This document shows, one piece after another, positions 1-8,202 of a stretch of DNA of 33,672 nucleotides (its first letter is position 1; each line of letters opens with the position of its first letter). The translations under genes were made by a program, and so were the position numbers. The stretch is from assembly GCA_005881495.1 (NCBI GenBank), contig VBHI01000349.1, positions 1-33,672 on the forward strand, in the 5' to 3' direction. The stretch is from Chloroflexota bacterium. Lineage in GTDB: Bacteria; Chloroflexota; Ktedonobacteria; Ktedonobacterales; Ktedonobacteraceae. Below the pieces are notes generated by a model. That model saw only the letters and a program-made list of their open reading frames with translations, was not told the DNA's origin and did no database searches.

Positions 1-1386
1 CTCCCGCTTACCAACTAGCTTACCCATCGCAGGCGTTGGGCGGCCCTGGTAGGTAGGCCGGAATACCTCTTTATCGGTCCAGTGACATGTCTTGGAGCAG
101 TACGTTCTCACCTGACCATCTACAGTATCCATGATCGTATCTTCACGGATCATGCACGGGACCAGACACGTCCAGCAGCGATGTGGATACACGTACCCAA
201 CGTCCTCAAAGGCAATAGGCTTGTGCCCATTGGGCTTGGAGAGCCTTGCATAGTGCTCCCACCACTTGCCGTACTCGTTGTACCAGCCGGGGTATTTAAA
301 CTCAAACCACTCGAAATCTTCCTCGGTCAATGGATCGATGCGCCAGAAGTTGGCGAACCAGCCAGTGGCGAAGAATTGTGCCGTCTTATGCACATAGCCC
401 TTGTTCGCGATGCGGTTCCAGGCCTCCTCAATGTCCTCGTGGTGGATCTTCAGACCATACTTCTCCAGCGGCATCAGATAACTGCGATAGTAGTCATCGT
501 AGATCCAGCGCCGCCACATCTGCGCAAAGCTGTCCCGCTCCTTGCGACGGTCCTTCGTCCCGTACTCGACGAAGGTGCCGATCGCCGCGTCGACGAGAGC
601 GTGGTTGTTCCAGAAGGCATACTGAAGGTCGCGCTCCAGCAGCAGTTGGTTATCGGGGTCGGCTAGAGCCATCAACAGTGTGGCGTACCCGTTGCTGATG
701 TGTCGTGACTCGTCGGCCTGGACCGACAGGAAGACGGTGGGCAGCAGGTAGTCGCCGTTGGCGGCGGCCTCCGAGGGCATCGCCACGAACAGCGTGTTCG
801 TGAAGGCGGTCTCGGCAACGACCTGGAGGTAGATGTTGCCTGCCGTGATCGCGTCGCCAGTGATGAAGCCCTCAGCGAACTGGCGCCCGATGGTCCCCGC
901 ATAGCACCTGTCGAAGGACTTCTCGGTGGTATCAAACCCGGCAGGATCGATGTAGTTCTTCATGTAGTAGCGCTTCAGGTGCATCTGGATTGTCGAGTGA
1001 CGTACCTCGTCAATCATCTGAAGCACTAGACCGTTGTGGAGTTCTGGGTTGGGCACCACTGAGGTAAGCAAGGGCATGGCGCGGGCGGCGGCAATCTCTG
1101 GGAACGGACTGATGCCCAAAAAGAGCTTCATCCACTCCATCCAGCGCGGCTGTGTCGAGCGGAACATATTGCCGCGGAGTGCTCCGTCCATAGCCCCCAT
1201 GGCGCGATTGTCTTTCTCCTCCTGCATGGGGAAATAGGACTGCAAGACCTGCTTCAGCGGCTCCTTCTTAGGGGCCTTGGTAAACTTATAGTCGGTTGGG
1301 TACTTCTGGACAGGCGTAGCAAATGTTGGCTCCCAGGAAAGCTCCTGAATCTTTTGGTACGCCTTAGTGAGGCTTGCGCGAGCCAT
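1..1386 (-). CDS. prmA: Propane-type soluble di-iron monooxygenase, hydroxylase large (alpha) subunit; partial, C-terminus outside window
   Basis: The frame is open for 462 codons from the ATG at 1386 to the left edge with no stop, so the C-terminus (roughly 80 residues by family length) is missing. The six carboxylate/histidine iron ligands are all present: E97, E127-x-x-H130, E192 and E226-x-x-H229. Their spacing equals that of methane monooxygenase hydroxylase (114/144/147/209/243/246) with a constant offset of 17. A cysteine-rich segment at about residues 403-429 (CWTC, then YCSKTC) resembles the C-terminal part of PrmA/MimA. The N-terminal wording (LTKAYQKIQELSWEPTFATP) and overall likeness, from memory, fit the propane/acetone monooxygenase group, which hydroxylates short alkanes in the cytosol using a reductase and a coupling protein. 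Those partner genes would lie further left. An AGGAGA site lies just upstream of the ATG. The exact substrate is inferred. Confidence 0.9.
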   Translation of the reverse strand, partial: MARASLTKAYQKIQELSWEPTFATPVQKYPTDYKFTKAPKKEPLKQVLQSYFPMQEEKDNRAMGAMDGALRGNMFRSTQPRWMEWMKLFLGISPFPEIAAARAMPLLTSVVPNPELHNGLVLQMIDEVRHSTIQMHLKRYYMKNYIDPAGFDTTEKSFDRCYAGTIGRQFAEGFITGDAITAGNIYLQVVAETAFTNTLFVAMPSEAAANGDYLLPTVFLSVQADESRHISNGYATLLMALADPDNQLLLERDLQYAFWNNHALVDAAIGTFVEYGTKDRRKERDSFAQMWRRWIYDDYYRSYLMPLEKYGLKIHHEDIEEAWNRIANKGYVHKTAQFFATGWFANFWRIDPLTEEDFEWFEFKYPGWYNEYGKWWEHYARLSKPNGHKPIAFEDVGYVYPHRCWTCLVPCMIREDTIMDTVDGQVRTYCSKTCHWTDKEVFRPTYQGRPTPAMGKLVGKRE

Positions 1387-1418
1387 AATGTTTCTCCTTG
1401 TTTGACTAACTCTTGGAT

Positions 1419-1443
1419 GTTGCACATTCAAGGTGCTTGCAAC
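1419..1443. promoter_or_regulatory. Inverted repeat GTTGCA-N13-TGCAAC in the prmA leader
   Basis: Six-base perfect arms at 1419-1424 and 1438-1443 lie 33-57 bases upstream of the prmA start codon. The spacer contains CATTCAAG, whose reverse complement recurs within CTTGAATGTG at 1536-1545. The position suits an operator or response-regulator site, but this is inferred from position and symmetry alone. Confidence 0.3.
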
Positions 1444-1801
1444 GTCTCCAATGTGTCGGAGCAATACTAATTTTTTGGGGCTTCCTGTGTCGCGATACAC
1501 TCACCCGAAAATGAGCGCGCTTAGTTGACAGTGGTCTTGAATGTGACCGCTGATGATCTCGGGACTGCAGTGAGCGAATAGATAGCGATGTATGGGAGCC
1601 GTTTTGCTCTAAGCAGTCAGCGTCATTGGCCTGGCTACAGATGGAAAGCTATTTTATTAAGAAGGTGAACTACGAAACGACGGACAATTTTTTCATCCTG
1701 TTCGCGCTGGACTACTACAATGGTAACATGAGGTTGGTGAGGAGAGAGTGAGAATAAATGGTGTGGCGGTGAAAAAACGGTGAAAAAAAGTAACCCCTCG
1801 C

Positions 1802-1828
1802 TTGCTTTTCATAGACATAGCAAAGCAA
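1802..1828. promoter_or_regulatory. Inverted repeat TTGCTTT-N13-AAAGCAA upstream of the sensor kinase
   Basis: Perfect seven-base arms at 1802-1808 and 1822-1828 sit immediately before TATGAT (1829-1834). This is about 130 bases upstream of the kinase start and could be an autoregulatory operator. No matching site was seen elsewhere in the window. Confidence 0.3.
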
Positions 1829-1955
1829 TATGATACATAATACTTATATATCTGCATCTTGTATCAAAGAGTAACGTTTTATCAGGCCTTCATATCATCC
1901 GTAACACAGAAGACTGGCACTGTTGTCGCCATCCCTTTTACAGTGAGGTAGAGGT

Positions 1956-4613
1956 ATGCCTAATCAACTTTATCACGCTAATCTTTCCATCGCCTCACCA
2001 TCGGAGATCGAACGCACCGCTCGGCAGTTGAGGGTAATACGCGAGGAATTCCTGACCACAGGAGCCCCTGCTATGTATACTCCTCGCTCAATAATCCTGG
2101 AGTCCTGGCAGCGTTGCAACGACTTGCAAGTCAACCCCTCGCGACGTTGTGCGCCGCTTGCTATCGCCAGGGAGGCCCAGCTCTCCAACCTGCGCGACGC
2201 TAATGAATTACTCAGATTGGCCACACGCTCGGTAATGGGCCGTCTAACTGACTTTCTCGCGGATTCAGGTTACGTGATCGTGTTGAGCGATGCTAAAGGT
2301 TGTCTACTGGATGTAGTTGGCGACGCAGGAATCCGCCGCCGACTTGCTCGCATCGACTTCATTCCCGGAGGCAACTGGAGTGAAGCCGCAGCTGGCACCA
2401 ACGCGATAGGCACCGCCCTCGCTGATGGTCATATCGTGCAGTTGATGGGGGCAGAACACTTTTGTGATGGATGGCAAGACCTCACCTGTACGGCAGCGCC
2501 TATCCGACATCCATTTACAGGCAAGATTATCGGTATCTTAGATGTCACTGGCGCCTATCATCTCATCAGGCCGTTTCTCACCAACTCTTTGGCTGTAGCT
2601 GCCATGGATATCCAGCAGCAGTTGCAAACACTGCTTATTACCACGCGTGGCGTGCCAACCCCATTCCTGGGAACTATCACCAGTTTTCCCAGTGATACCA
2701 GCCCTCACGAGATCAACATGAACAATAATACTTCGCAGGATCATAGGGACGTAGGGACCCGCTTTATCGCGTCCCCTACGGTGGACGATATGCGCTGTCA
2801 GCTGAACCTGCAGGAGCGCCGAGCTTGCGATGCAGAACGCCTGGCGGCGGCAGCAGGAGCTATTAGTGCGAGTTTAGATGTAGATATCACCCTGGAAAAG
2901 GTGGCTGAGCAGGCCGCTCAGCTCTTACAACTCGAGGCTGCTGCTACCTGCCTGTTTGATGAGGTAAATGGAGGCATATCGCTGCACATCTGGTCTAAAC
3001 GAAACACTCAACTGTCTTTCGACATTCACTCGCTGGAAGCGCTGCTCACGCGGACCGAGGCTTTCTCACTCATCCAGGAACGCGGTGAGCCAGTGATTAT
3101 TGACGATCTCCTTACCTCTTCCCTTTTGCCGGCAACCCTGGTGGAGCAACTGGGTATCCGTTCGATAGCGATACTGCCCCTGACGACAGCTCGTGGTGTA
3201 ATAGGCTTCATCGCTGCCCCGAAATGCACCTGCTACCACTGGGTTGTCGATGATGTACGACTCGCCCTGGCTTTCGCGGCTCAGTCAGCTACCGCCATTG
3301 AGAATGCCAGACTTTTTGCTACCCTCCAGCAACATAATCGTCGCATTGAAGTGATCAATACTCTCGCCCAGCTCTTGAGCACGCTGCCTGATCCTAACCA
3401 GCATCTCGACGTGATTCTGAAGCGTATCACGGAGATCATGGAACTTGACGCGGGCATGATCCTGTTACAGGACCAGCGTATAGGCGATATATCCCTTGTT
3501 GCTCACTTTGGGCTACCTGTTATGACGTCCCTCGACATTTCAGAACAGTCCCTGAGACCTCTACACGAGGTGGCTGACCTTGTAATGGCGCTCGGAGAAT
3601 CGCTGCTGATCTGCAGCTCAGAGGGAAATGGTGGCATAGTGCATGAGCCTTTGAGGAATGTGGGCCTTTGCGAATTGATGGCGGTTCCGCTGGTTGCAAG
3701 CAGCACTATTCTCGGTGTCTTGCTCGTGGGGAGCCATAGCCTGCGCAAATTGTCAGAGGAAGACCTCTCGCTGTTCACTGCCATTGGACAACAGTTGGGT
3801 TTGACTTTGGCGAACGCTCAATTGCTGCGCTCCGCGAGCGAGATGGAGGCACTTCGTGAGGCTGACCGACTCAAAAGCGGGTTTATCGCTGCCGTTTCAC
3901 ACGACCTACGATCACCACTTACCGCCATCCGCGCCTCAGTTGATAGCCTGCTCGATCAGGGAGATATTCAGTCGGCCAGGGCACAAGAGCACCTTCTGCT
4001 CAACATCGCACGACAGACGGGTCGGTTAGGACGGCTGGTTGACCAATTGCTCGACCTTTCACGAATAGAGGCAGGAGTACTCGCATTAGACCGCGACTGG
4101 ACAGAACTGCCGGCACTCATTGCCGATACGCTGGCGAAATTTGAGGGGTTGAATAGCGGATGCCGTGTAGAATGTGATCTAGCGGAAGATTTGCCACTGC
4201 ATTATGTGGATCCCAATCGCCTCGTCCAGGTGCTTTGGAATCTCCTGGAAAATGCCAGTAAATATGCTTTGCCTTGCTCGTCAATTAAAGTCGAGGCCAG
4301 TTGGACAGAAAGTGAGGTGCTGATCGGAGTCGCTGATCGTGGCCCCGGCATACCTCCAGAAGAGCATGAGAAGATATTTCAACATTTTTACCGATTGGAT
4401 AGGGACATCAGGACGCATACACAGGGTAGTGGACTGGGCCTGGCAATCTGCCAGGGTATTGTGCATGCTCATGGTGGACGGATTTGGGTAGAGGATCGAC
4501 CGGGAGGCGGAAGTATCTTCCGCATTGCCTTGCCCTTACCAACAGCCGATCGACTTGTGCTCGAAGCATTGGACTATCATGAATTGTATGGCGTAAGTCT
4601 AAAGGAGCAATGA
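1956..4613 (+). CDS. Cytosolic hybrid sensor histidine kinase: AcoR/MimR-like GAF, two further GAF-like domains, HisKA-HATPase
   Basis: This 885-residue protein has no obvious membrane segment. Residues about 40-215 match the sensory half of AcoR/DhaR-type activators: an ILESWQRC word, then SEAAAGTNAIGTALA near 141-155 and a W-x-x-LTCTAAPIRHPFTG block near 173-190. Two more GAF-like regions follow (about 295-440 and 455-625). The kinase core has the phosphoacceptor H649 in SHDLRSP, the N box with N766 (ENASKY), G1 at D794 (DRGPGI) and G2 at 824 (GSGLGLAI), so it should be active. It is divergent from prmA and four bases upstream of its response regulator. It probably senses a substrate or oxidation product of the monooxygenase (inference). 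A short palindrome encodes residues 266-274 in the first linker. The start follows a GAGG site. Confidence 0.88.
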   Translation: MPNQLYHANLSIASPSEIERTARQLRVIREEFLTTGAPAMYTPRSIILESWQRCNDLQVNPSRRCAPLAIAREAQLSNLRDANELLRLATRSVMGRLTDFLADSGYVIVLSDAKGCLLDVVGDAGIRRRLARIDFIPGGNWSEAAAGTNAIGTALADGHIVQLMGAEHFCDGWQDLTCTAAPIRHPFTGKIIGILDVTGAYHLIRPFLTNSLAVAAMDIQQQLQTLLITTRGVPTPFLGTITSFPSDTSPHEINMNNNTSQDHRDVGTRFIASPTVDDMRCQLNLQERRACDAERLAAAAGAISASLDVDITLEKVAEQAAQLLQLEAAATCLFDEVNGGISLHIWSKRNTQLSFDIHSLEALLTRTEAFSLIQERGEPVIIDDLLTSSLLPATLVEQLGIRSIAILPLTTARGVIGFIAAPKCTCYHWVVDDVRLALAFAAQSATAIENARLFATLQQHNRRIEVINTLAQLLSTLPDPNQHLDVILKRITEIMELDAGMILLQDQRIGDISLVAHFGLPVMTSLDISEQSLRPLHEVADLVMALGESLLICSSEGNGGIVHEPLRNVGLCELMAVPLVASSTILGVLLVGSHSLRKLSEEDLSLFTAIGQQLGLTLANAQLLRSASEMEALREADRLKSGFIAAVSHDLRSPLTAIRASVDSLLDQGDIQSARAQEHLLLNIARQTGRLGRLVDQLLDLSRIEAGVLALDRDWTELPALIADTLAKFEGLNSGCRVECDLAEDLPLHYVDPNRLVQVLWNLLENASKYALPCSSIKVEASWTESEVLIGVADRGPGIPPEEHEKIFQHFYRLDRDIRTHTQGSGLGLAICQGIVHAHGGRIWVEDRPGGGSIFRIALPLPTADRLVLEALDYHELYGVSLKEQ
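2751..2779. repeat. Short GTAGGG-ended palindrome inside the kinase coding sequence
   Basis: GTAGGGAC at 2751-2758 faces GTCCCCTAC at 2771-2779 across a 12-base centre (the right arm has one extra C). It falls in-frame in the linker between the first two GAF regions. Its termini resemble the larger palindromes at 6366-6453 and 13017-13069, which suggests a dispersed REP-like family. Confidence 0.5.
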
Positions 4614-4617
4614 TGCT

Positions 4618-5310
4618 ATGGGCCATGCAAAACAACGTATTTTACTCGTGGATGACGACCCTGGTATTATGGTAGCTGTGAAACAAGCTCTGTCCACTCA
4701 CGGTTACCAGATGACGACCGCTACAGATGGTAAAGAGGCTTTAGACTCTTTCGACCGCGAACCACCAGAGCTGATCCTGTTGGACTTAGTGATGCCCCAA
4801 TGTAGCGGCCTGGAAGTCTGCAAGCGAATTCGTGAATACTCCGCCACTCCCATTATTATCCTGAGTGTCAAAGGTAGTGAGGCTGACATCGTATCAGTCC
4901 TAGATCTGGGTGCGGATGACTACCTGGTGAAACCTTTCCGCCTGGCCGAACTCATTGCTCGCATCCGAGCGGTTCTGCGTCGTGGGAGCACCATGGTAGC
5001 AGCCAAAGTCGTTTGTGGTGATTTAGAAATCGATACTGAGATGCACAAGGTCTCTGTTGCGGGCCGTGTCATCACACTCACCCCGATAGAGTACGCGCTA
5101 TTGGCTGAGTTGGCCGGAAACGTCGGCCGAGTATTGACCACACGTCTGCTTGTACAGCGTGTATGGGGTTCCCAATATAGCGATGCAAACGACTACGTCA
5201 AGGGCGTTGTGCGCCGTCTGCGTGTCAAGCTGGAGCCCGATCCCGCCCACCCACGCTATATCATCACTGAGCCACATCTCGGGTACAGGCTGAGCGATTA
5301 CTTGTCATGA
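4618..5310 (+). CDS. OmpR/KdpE-family response regulator
   Basis: This 230-residue protein has an N-terminal receiver domain with the acidic cluster DDD at 12-14, phosphoacceptor D56 in ILLDLVMP, switch S83 and conserved K105 in LVKPF. The C-terminal half (about 130-228) is a winged-helix DNA-binding domain with the LTPIEYALL and HLGYRL words of the OmpR family. The gene starts four bases after the kinase stop, so the two are almost certainly cotranscribed and form a cognate pair. The likely target is the divergent prmA promoter and perhaps its own (inferred from position). Family assignment is firm; the regulon is not known. Confidence 0.92.
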   Translation: MGHAKQRILLVDDDPGIMVAVKQALSTHGYQMTTATDGKEALDSFDREPPELILLDLVMPQCSGLEVCKRIREYSATPIIILSVKGSEADIVSVLDLGADDYLVKPFRLAELIARIRAVLRRGSTMVAAKVVCGDLEIDTEMHKVSVAGRVITLTPIEYALLAELAGNVGRVLTTRLLVQRVWGSQYSDANDYVKGVVRRLRVKLEPDPAHPRYIITEPHLGYRLSDYLS

Positions 5311-5675
5311 ACTCCTGCATGTATAACAGGGGCTTGCAGCTATCCTCAACCAGGAAATATGATTGTTCCATGCTCGATTTCTGTGAACGTGTCAAGCATC
5401 TGCACAGGCAACCTGGAACTATCGCATCACAATCTCCACACAAAATTGTGACCAGGTAGCCCATATGTAACCCTGGGTAGCACACCTATGATACAATTGG
5501 GGAAAGGTTGTTGAGCACGCAGCATTACGACAAGCTGTGCTTCAGCGACCTACATGCCTCTTTCCTGGCATCAACGGACATTTGACAACAGACTTCATGT
5601 TGATCTGGTGCTCACACGAGATACCAGGTTCGTTGGTTGCCCATTCCCAACAATTGTAAAACAAGGAGTAACTTA
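5311..5675. other. Intergenic region, no gene recognised
   Basis: These 365 bases separate the response regulator from the oxygenase-like gene. A TTGACA word occurs at 5583 and a TATGATACAAT word near 5488, but neither has a well-spaced partner. No strong hairpin or RNA gene was seen. A separate promoter for the downstream gene is likely but not pinned down. Confidence 0.4.
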
Positions 5676-6320
5676 ATGCACGTTAAACTCGATTCCCTCA
5701 GAGAGAAGGGCTATGTTGTCTTGCGCGATTACGATGGCCCACCGGTTCCTAAAGAGGAATGGATGAGCCTCGAATATATGGACTGGAAAAGTGGTGGCGA
5801 TACCAATTTTGCCCCGGTTGCTTCCGCCTTTGGCGAAATGGAGTGTCACGGTTTCTGGGATCACGGCAAGCCCGACAAGGATGGCATGTGGACGAAGAAC
5901 GCTGAAATGTGTCCCACGCTGGTACAGTGGGCGCAGAATGTGGGAGCCAATTTTGGGCGCGTCCGCATCATTAAACTCAATCCCAACACGGAGGCGGAGA
6001 CGTTCCATAACCTGCACCTCGACGACAACAACCGTCTCAATCCCGATGGCGAGGGCTGGGTTGTGCGTGCATGGTTGGAACTTTCCGATGACCCCCATTC
6101 GTATATGATTCTGCGTGAAGACAAGGACGATCCCTCAACCGAATCTCGCGTCTCGATGCCCAAAAATCGCCAGCTTGTCATTGATTCGCAGCGCCTCTGG
6201 CATGCTGCATGGCATGCAGGGCCAGAGCCGCGCTACGCGTTGATCGTTTCGTTTGAGAGTGGCGAAGCCCTGCAGCGCTGGATGGAGAGCCAGGCCAGGA
6301 CAACCTCCGGCGTGCGCTAG
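5676..6320 (+). CDS. Putative Fe(II)/2-oxoglutarate-type oxygenase (cupin/double-stranded beta-helix candidate)
   Basis: This 214-residue protein is read from the ATG at 5676, which has AAGGAG 7-8 bases upstream. An upstream in-frame ATG at 5637 would add 13 residues but lacks a ribosome site. It contains HLD (H114, D116), a distal histidine at H176 or H180 (LWHAAWH), and R186 ten residues after H176. This is the HxD...H...R pattern of 2-oxoglutarate oxygenases. A MILRED strand and a VSFESG strand lie on either side of the distal H. I do not recognise a named family. It sits beside the monooxygenase regulators, but its substrate is unknown and it may be unrelated to alkane metabolism. A perfect hairpin follows its stop. 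Confidence 0.6.
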   Translation: MHVKLDSLREKGYVVLRDYDGPPVPKEEWMSLEYMDWKSGGDTNFAPVASAFGEMECHGFWDHGKPDKDGMWTKNAEMCPTLVQWAQNVGANFGRVRIIKLNPNTEAETFHNLHLDDNNRLNPDGEGWVVRAWLELSDDPHSYMILREDKDDPSTESRVSMPKNRQLVIDSQRLWHAAWHAGPEPRYALIVSFESGEALQRWMESQARTTSGVR

Positions 6321-6323
6321 AAG

Positions 6324-6366
6324 CTTCCAATGAATAATTGCGGAATGAGCAATTATTCATTGGAAG
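6324..6366. terminator. Perfect 18-bp stem-loop between convergent genes
   Basis: Arms at 6324-6341 and 6349-6366 are exactly complementary over 18 bases around a 7-base loop (GGAATGA). It starts three bases after the oxygenase-like stop and lies between two converging genes, so it could act as a bidirectional terminator. There is no clean T run on the plus side. Confidence 0.5.
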
Positions 6367-6453
6367 TAGGGGCCGGGCTTGCCCTGCCCTGGTGCACGGT
6401 GTGAATACACGCAGGGCGGGCATTTTAGAGGGCGGGGCGAGCCCGGCCCCTAC
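6366..6453. repeat. 88-bp GC-rich palindromic element (REP/MITE-like)
   Basis: Terminal arms GTAGGGGCCGGGCT (6366-6379) and its exact complement (6440-6453) enclose inner inverted segments (GCCCTG/CAGGGC around a GGTGT-GAA-TACAC core). The nested palindromes and GTAGGG ends indicate a non-autonomous dispersed repeat. It abuts the 18-bp stem-loop and lies just downstream of the carboxylase gene. Confidence 0.65.
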
Positions 6454-6460
6454 ATTTTAT

Positions 6461-8053
6461 TTAGAGTGGGATATTGCCGTGTTTCTTTGGAGGATTGCTG
6501 TCCCGCTTATTTTTCAGCATTTCGAGGGTTGTGATCAGCTTTATCCTGGTAAAACGCGGCTCGATAATCTCGTCAATGTAACCGCGACTGGCCGCGATAT
6601 AGGGATTGGCGAACTTCGCCGTATATTCGGCGATCAGTTCTTTGCGCCGCTGATTGGCGTCCTCCGCCTTATCGATCTCATCCTTGAAGAGAATATTGAC
6701 CGCTCCTTCAGCCCCCATCACCGCAATCTCCGCCGTGGGCCAGGCGTAATTGATATCGCCACGCACGTGCTTACTATTCATCACGTCATACGCGCCGCCG
6801 TAGGCCTTGCGCGTGATGACCGTGATCTTCGGCACCGTGGCCTCACAGTAGGCAAAGAGCAGCTTGGCGCCGTGGCGGATGATGCCATTGTGCTCCTGAC
6901 TGACCCCTGGCAGAAAGCCCGGCACATCCACAAAGGTAATGATGGGGATGTTGAAGCAATCGCAGAAGCGCACAAAACGCGCAGCCTTGTCGGATGAATT
7001 GATATCCAGCACACCTGCCAGTGTCCCTGGTTGTTGCGCCACAATGCCAATTGAGCGACCATTCAAGCGGGCAAAACCCACAACGATGTTCGCGGCAAAG
7101 AGTTCCTGTACTTCGAAGAAGTCGCCATCGTCAACAATATGGCCAATGACTGCTTTCATGTCGTAGGGCTTGTTCGGATTGTCGGGGATGATGCTATCAA
7201 GCGCCACCTCTGAGCGGGTAGGTGAGTCAATGGGCGTGATGCGGGGAGGGTCTTCGAGATTGTTTGAAGGAATAAAGCTCATCAACGTACGAATCATGTG
7301 GATACATTCGGGTTCATCTGGACAGGCGAAATGGGCGACGCCGCTGGTGCTGTTATGGACCATAGCACCGCCTAGCTCTTCAAAGGTGACATCCTCATGG
7401 GTGACGGTCTTCAGCACATTGGGGCCGGTGACGAACATGTAACTGGTCTGCTCCACCATAAAAATAAAGTCAGTAATGGCCGGAGAGTAGACCGCGCCGC
7501 CAGCGCATGGGCCCATAATAGCAGAAATTTGTGGTACAACGCCGGAGGCCAGCGTATTGCGCAGAAAAATATCCGCATATGCTCCGAGGCTGACCACGCC
7601 TTCCTGGATACGCGCTCCACCGGAGTCGTTGAGGCCGATAACCGGTGCGCCGTTCTTCATGGCGAGGTCCATAACTTTACAGATTTTTTCAGCGTGCGCT
7701 TCTGAAAGCGAACCTCCAAAGACTGTAAAATCTTGCGAAAAAACATAGACCAGCCGCCCATCGATCTGTCCATAGCCGGTAACCACTCCATCGCCGGGAA
7801 TTCTCTGCTCATCTAACCCAAAGTCCGCGGAGCGGTGCGTCACGAACATATCCAATTCGTTGAATGTGCCCGCATCGAGCAGCAGGTCAAGCCGTTCGCG
7901 CGCGGTCAGTTTGCCTTTACTATGTTGTGCCTCTATGCGCTTGGGGCCTCCGCCGAGCATGGCTTCCGCCTTCAGGTGCTGGAGTTCTGCAACTTTCTCT
8001 TGAGATCCTTTGAGTTGAGAGGAATCTTGTGGAGTACGTTCACTTGTGGTCAT
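6461..8053 (-). CDS. pccB: Acyl-CoA (propionyl-CoA type) carboxylase, carboxyltransferase beta subunit
   Basis: This 530-residue protein belongs to the biotin-dependent carboxyltransferase family (PccB/AccD5/MmdA). It transfers CO2 from carboxybiotin to an acyl-CoA, classically propionyl-CoA to methylmalonyl-CoA, in a complex with a biotin carboxylase alpha subunit. Visible motifs include [14 protein letters not shown], the oxyanion-hole words GGARIQEGV and [12 protein letters not shown], and the C-terminal-half PGFLPG and [10 protein letters not shown] blocks. Length is normal. The ATG at 8053 is preferred because TTTTGGAG precedes it by about 9 bases; an upstream in-frame ATG at 8074 has no ribosome site. 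No alpha subunit gene is nearby. A link to propane catabolism through propionyl-CoA is possible but unproven. Confidence 0.9.
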   Translation of the reverse strand: MTTSERTPQDSSQLKGSQEKVAELQHLKAEAMLGGGPKRIEAQHSKGKLTARERLDLLLDAGTFNELDMFVTHRSADFGLDEQRIPGDGVVTGYGQIDGRLVYVFSQDFTVFGGSLSEAHAEKICKVMDLAMKNGAPVIGLNDSGGARIQEGVVSLGAYADIFLRNTLASGVVPQISAIMGPCAGGAVYSPAITDFIFMVEQTSYMFVTGPNVLKTVTHEDVTFEELGGAMVHNSTSGVAHFACPDEPECIHMIRTLMSFIPSNNLEDPPRITPIDSPTRSEVALDSIIPDNPNKPYDMKAVIGHIVDDGDFFEVQELFAANIVVGFARLNGRSIGIVAQQPGTLAGVLDINSSDKAARFVRFCDCFNIPIITFVDVPGFLPGVSQEHNGIIRHGAKLLFAYCEATVPKITVITRKAYGGAYDVMNSKHVRGDINYAWPTAEIAVMGAEGAVNILFKDEIDKAEDANQRRKELIAEYTAKFANPYIAASRGYIDEIIEPRFTRIKLITTLEMLKNKRDSNPPKKHGNIPL

Positions 8054-8107
8054 CGAAATTATCTCCAAAAGCATGGTTAAAAAAATAGTTGGTTATAGCT
8101 CTGATGC

Positions 8108-8137
8108 AGTATAGCATGGATTTTGTGAGGGTGTCTA
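8108..8137 (-). promoter_or_regulatory. Sigma70-type promoter of the carboxylase gene
   Basis: On the minus strand TAGACA (8137-8132) is followed after 18 bases by TATACT (8113-8108). Each box matches its consensus at five of six positions. It would give a leader of about 48 nt before the ATG at 8053. Confidence 0.55.
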
Positions 8138-8167
8138 ATGGAAGGTGCATTAACAGCATACGCCTTT

Positions 8168-8202
8168 GCTTTGCCGAGCGGCTTAGAGTCGCTCGGCAAA
8201 GC
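8168..8202. repeat. 13-bp perfect inverted repeat spanning the stop codon of the pentapeptide gene
   Basis: GCTTTGCCGAGCG (8168-8180) and its exact complement (8190-8202) flank a 9-base loop that contains the gene's TAA stop. The right arm encodes the last residues CFAER of the protein. No T tract follows on the minus strand, so it may be an inverted-duplication scar instead of, or as well as, a terminator. Confidence 0.6.

Larger units (their letters stand above)
1387..1955. promoter_or_regulatory. Divergent intergenic control region between prmA and the sensor kinase gene
   Basis: These 569 bases hold no convincing gene and must contain the promoters of both divergent transcripts. The half nearest the kinase is very AT-rich (around 1825-1860, with TATGAT and TATATA-like words). 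No canonical -35/-10 pair with 16-18 base spacing was found. Small inverted repeats that could be operators are listed separately. Confidence 0.5.

Noticed and set aside
82..666. Rightward frame of 194 codons at the left edge
   Set aside because: It is antisense to the monooxygenase gene, whose protein is clearly recognisable with all iron ligands.
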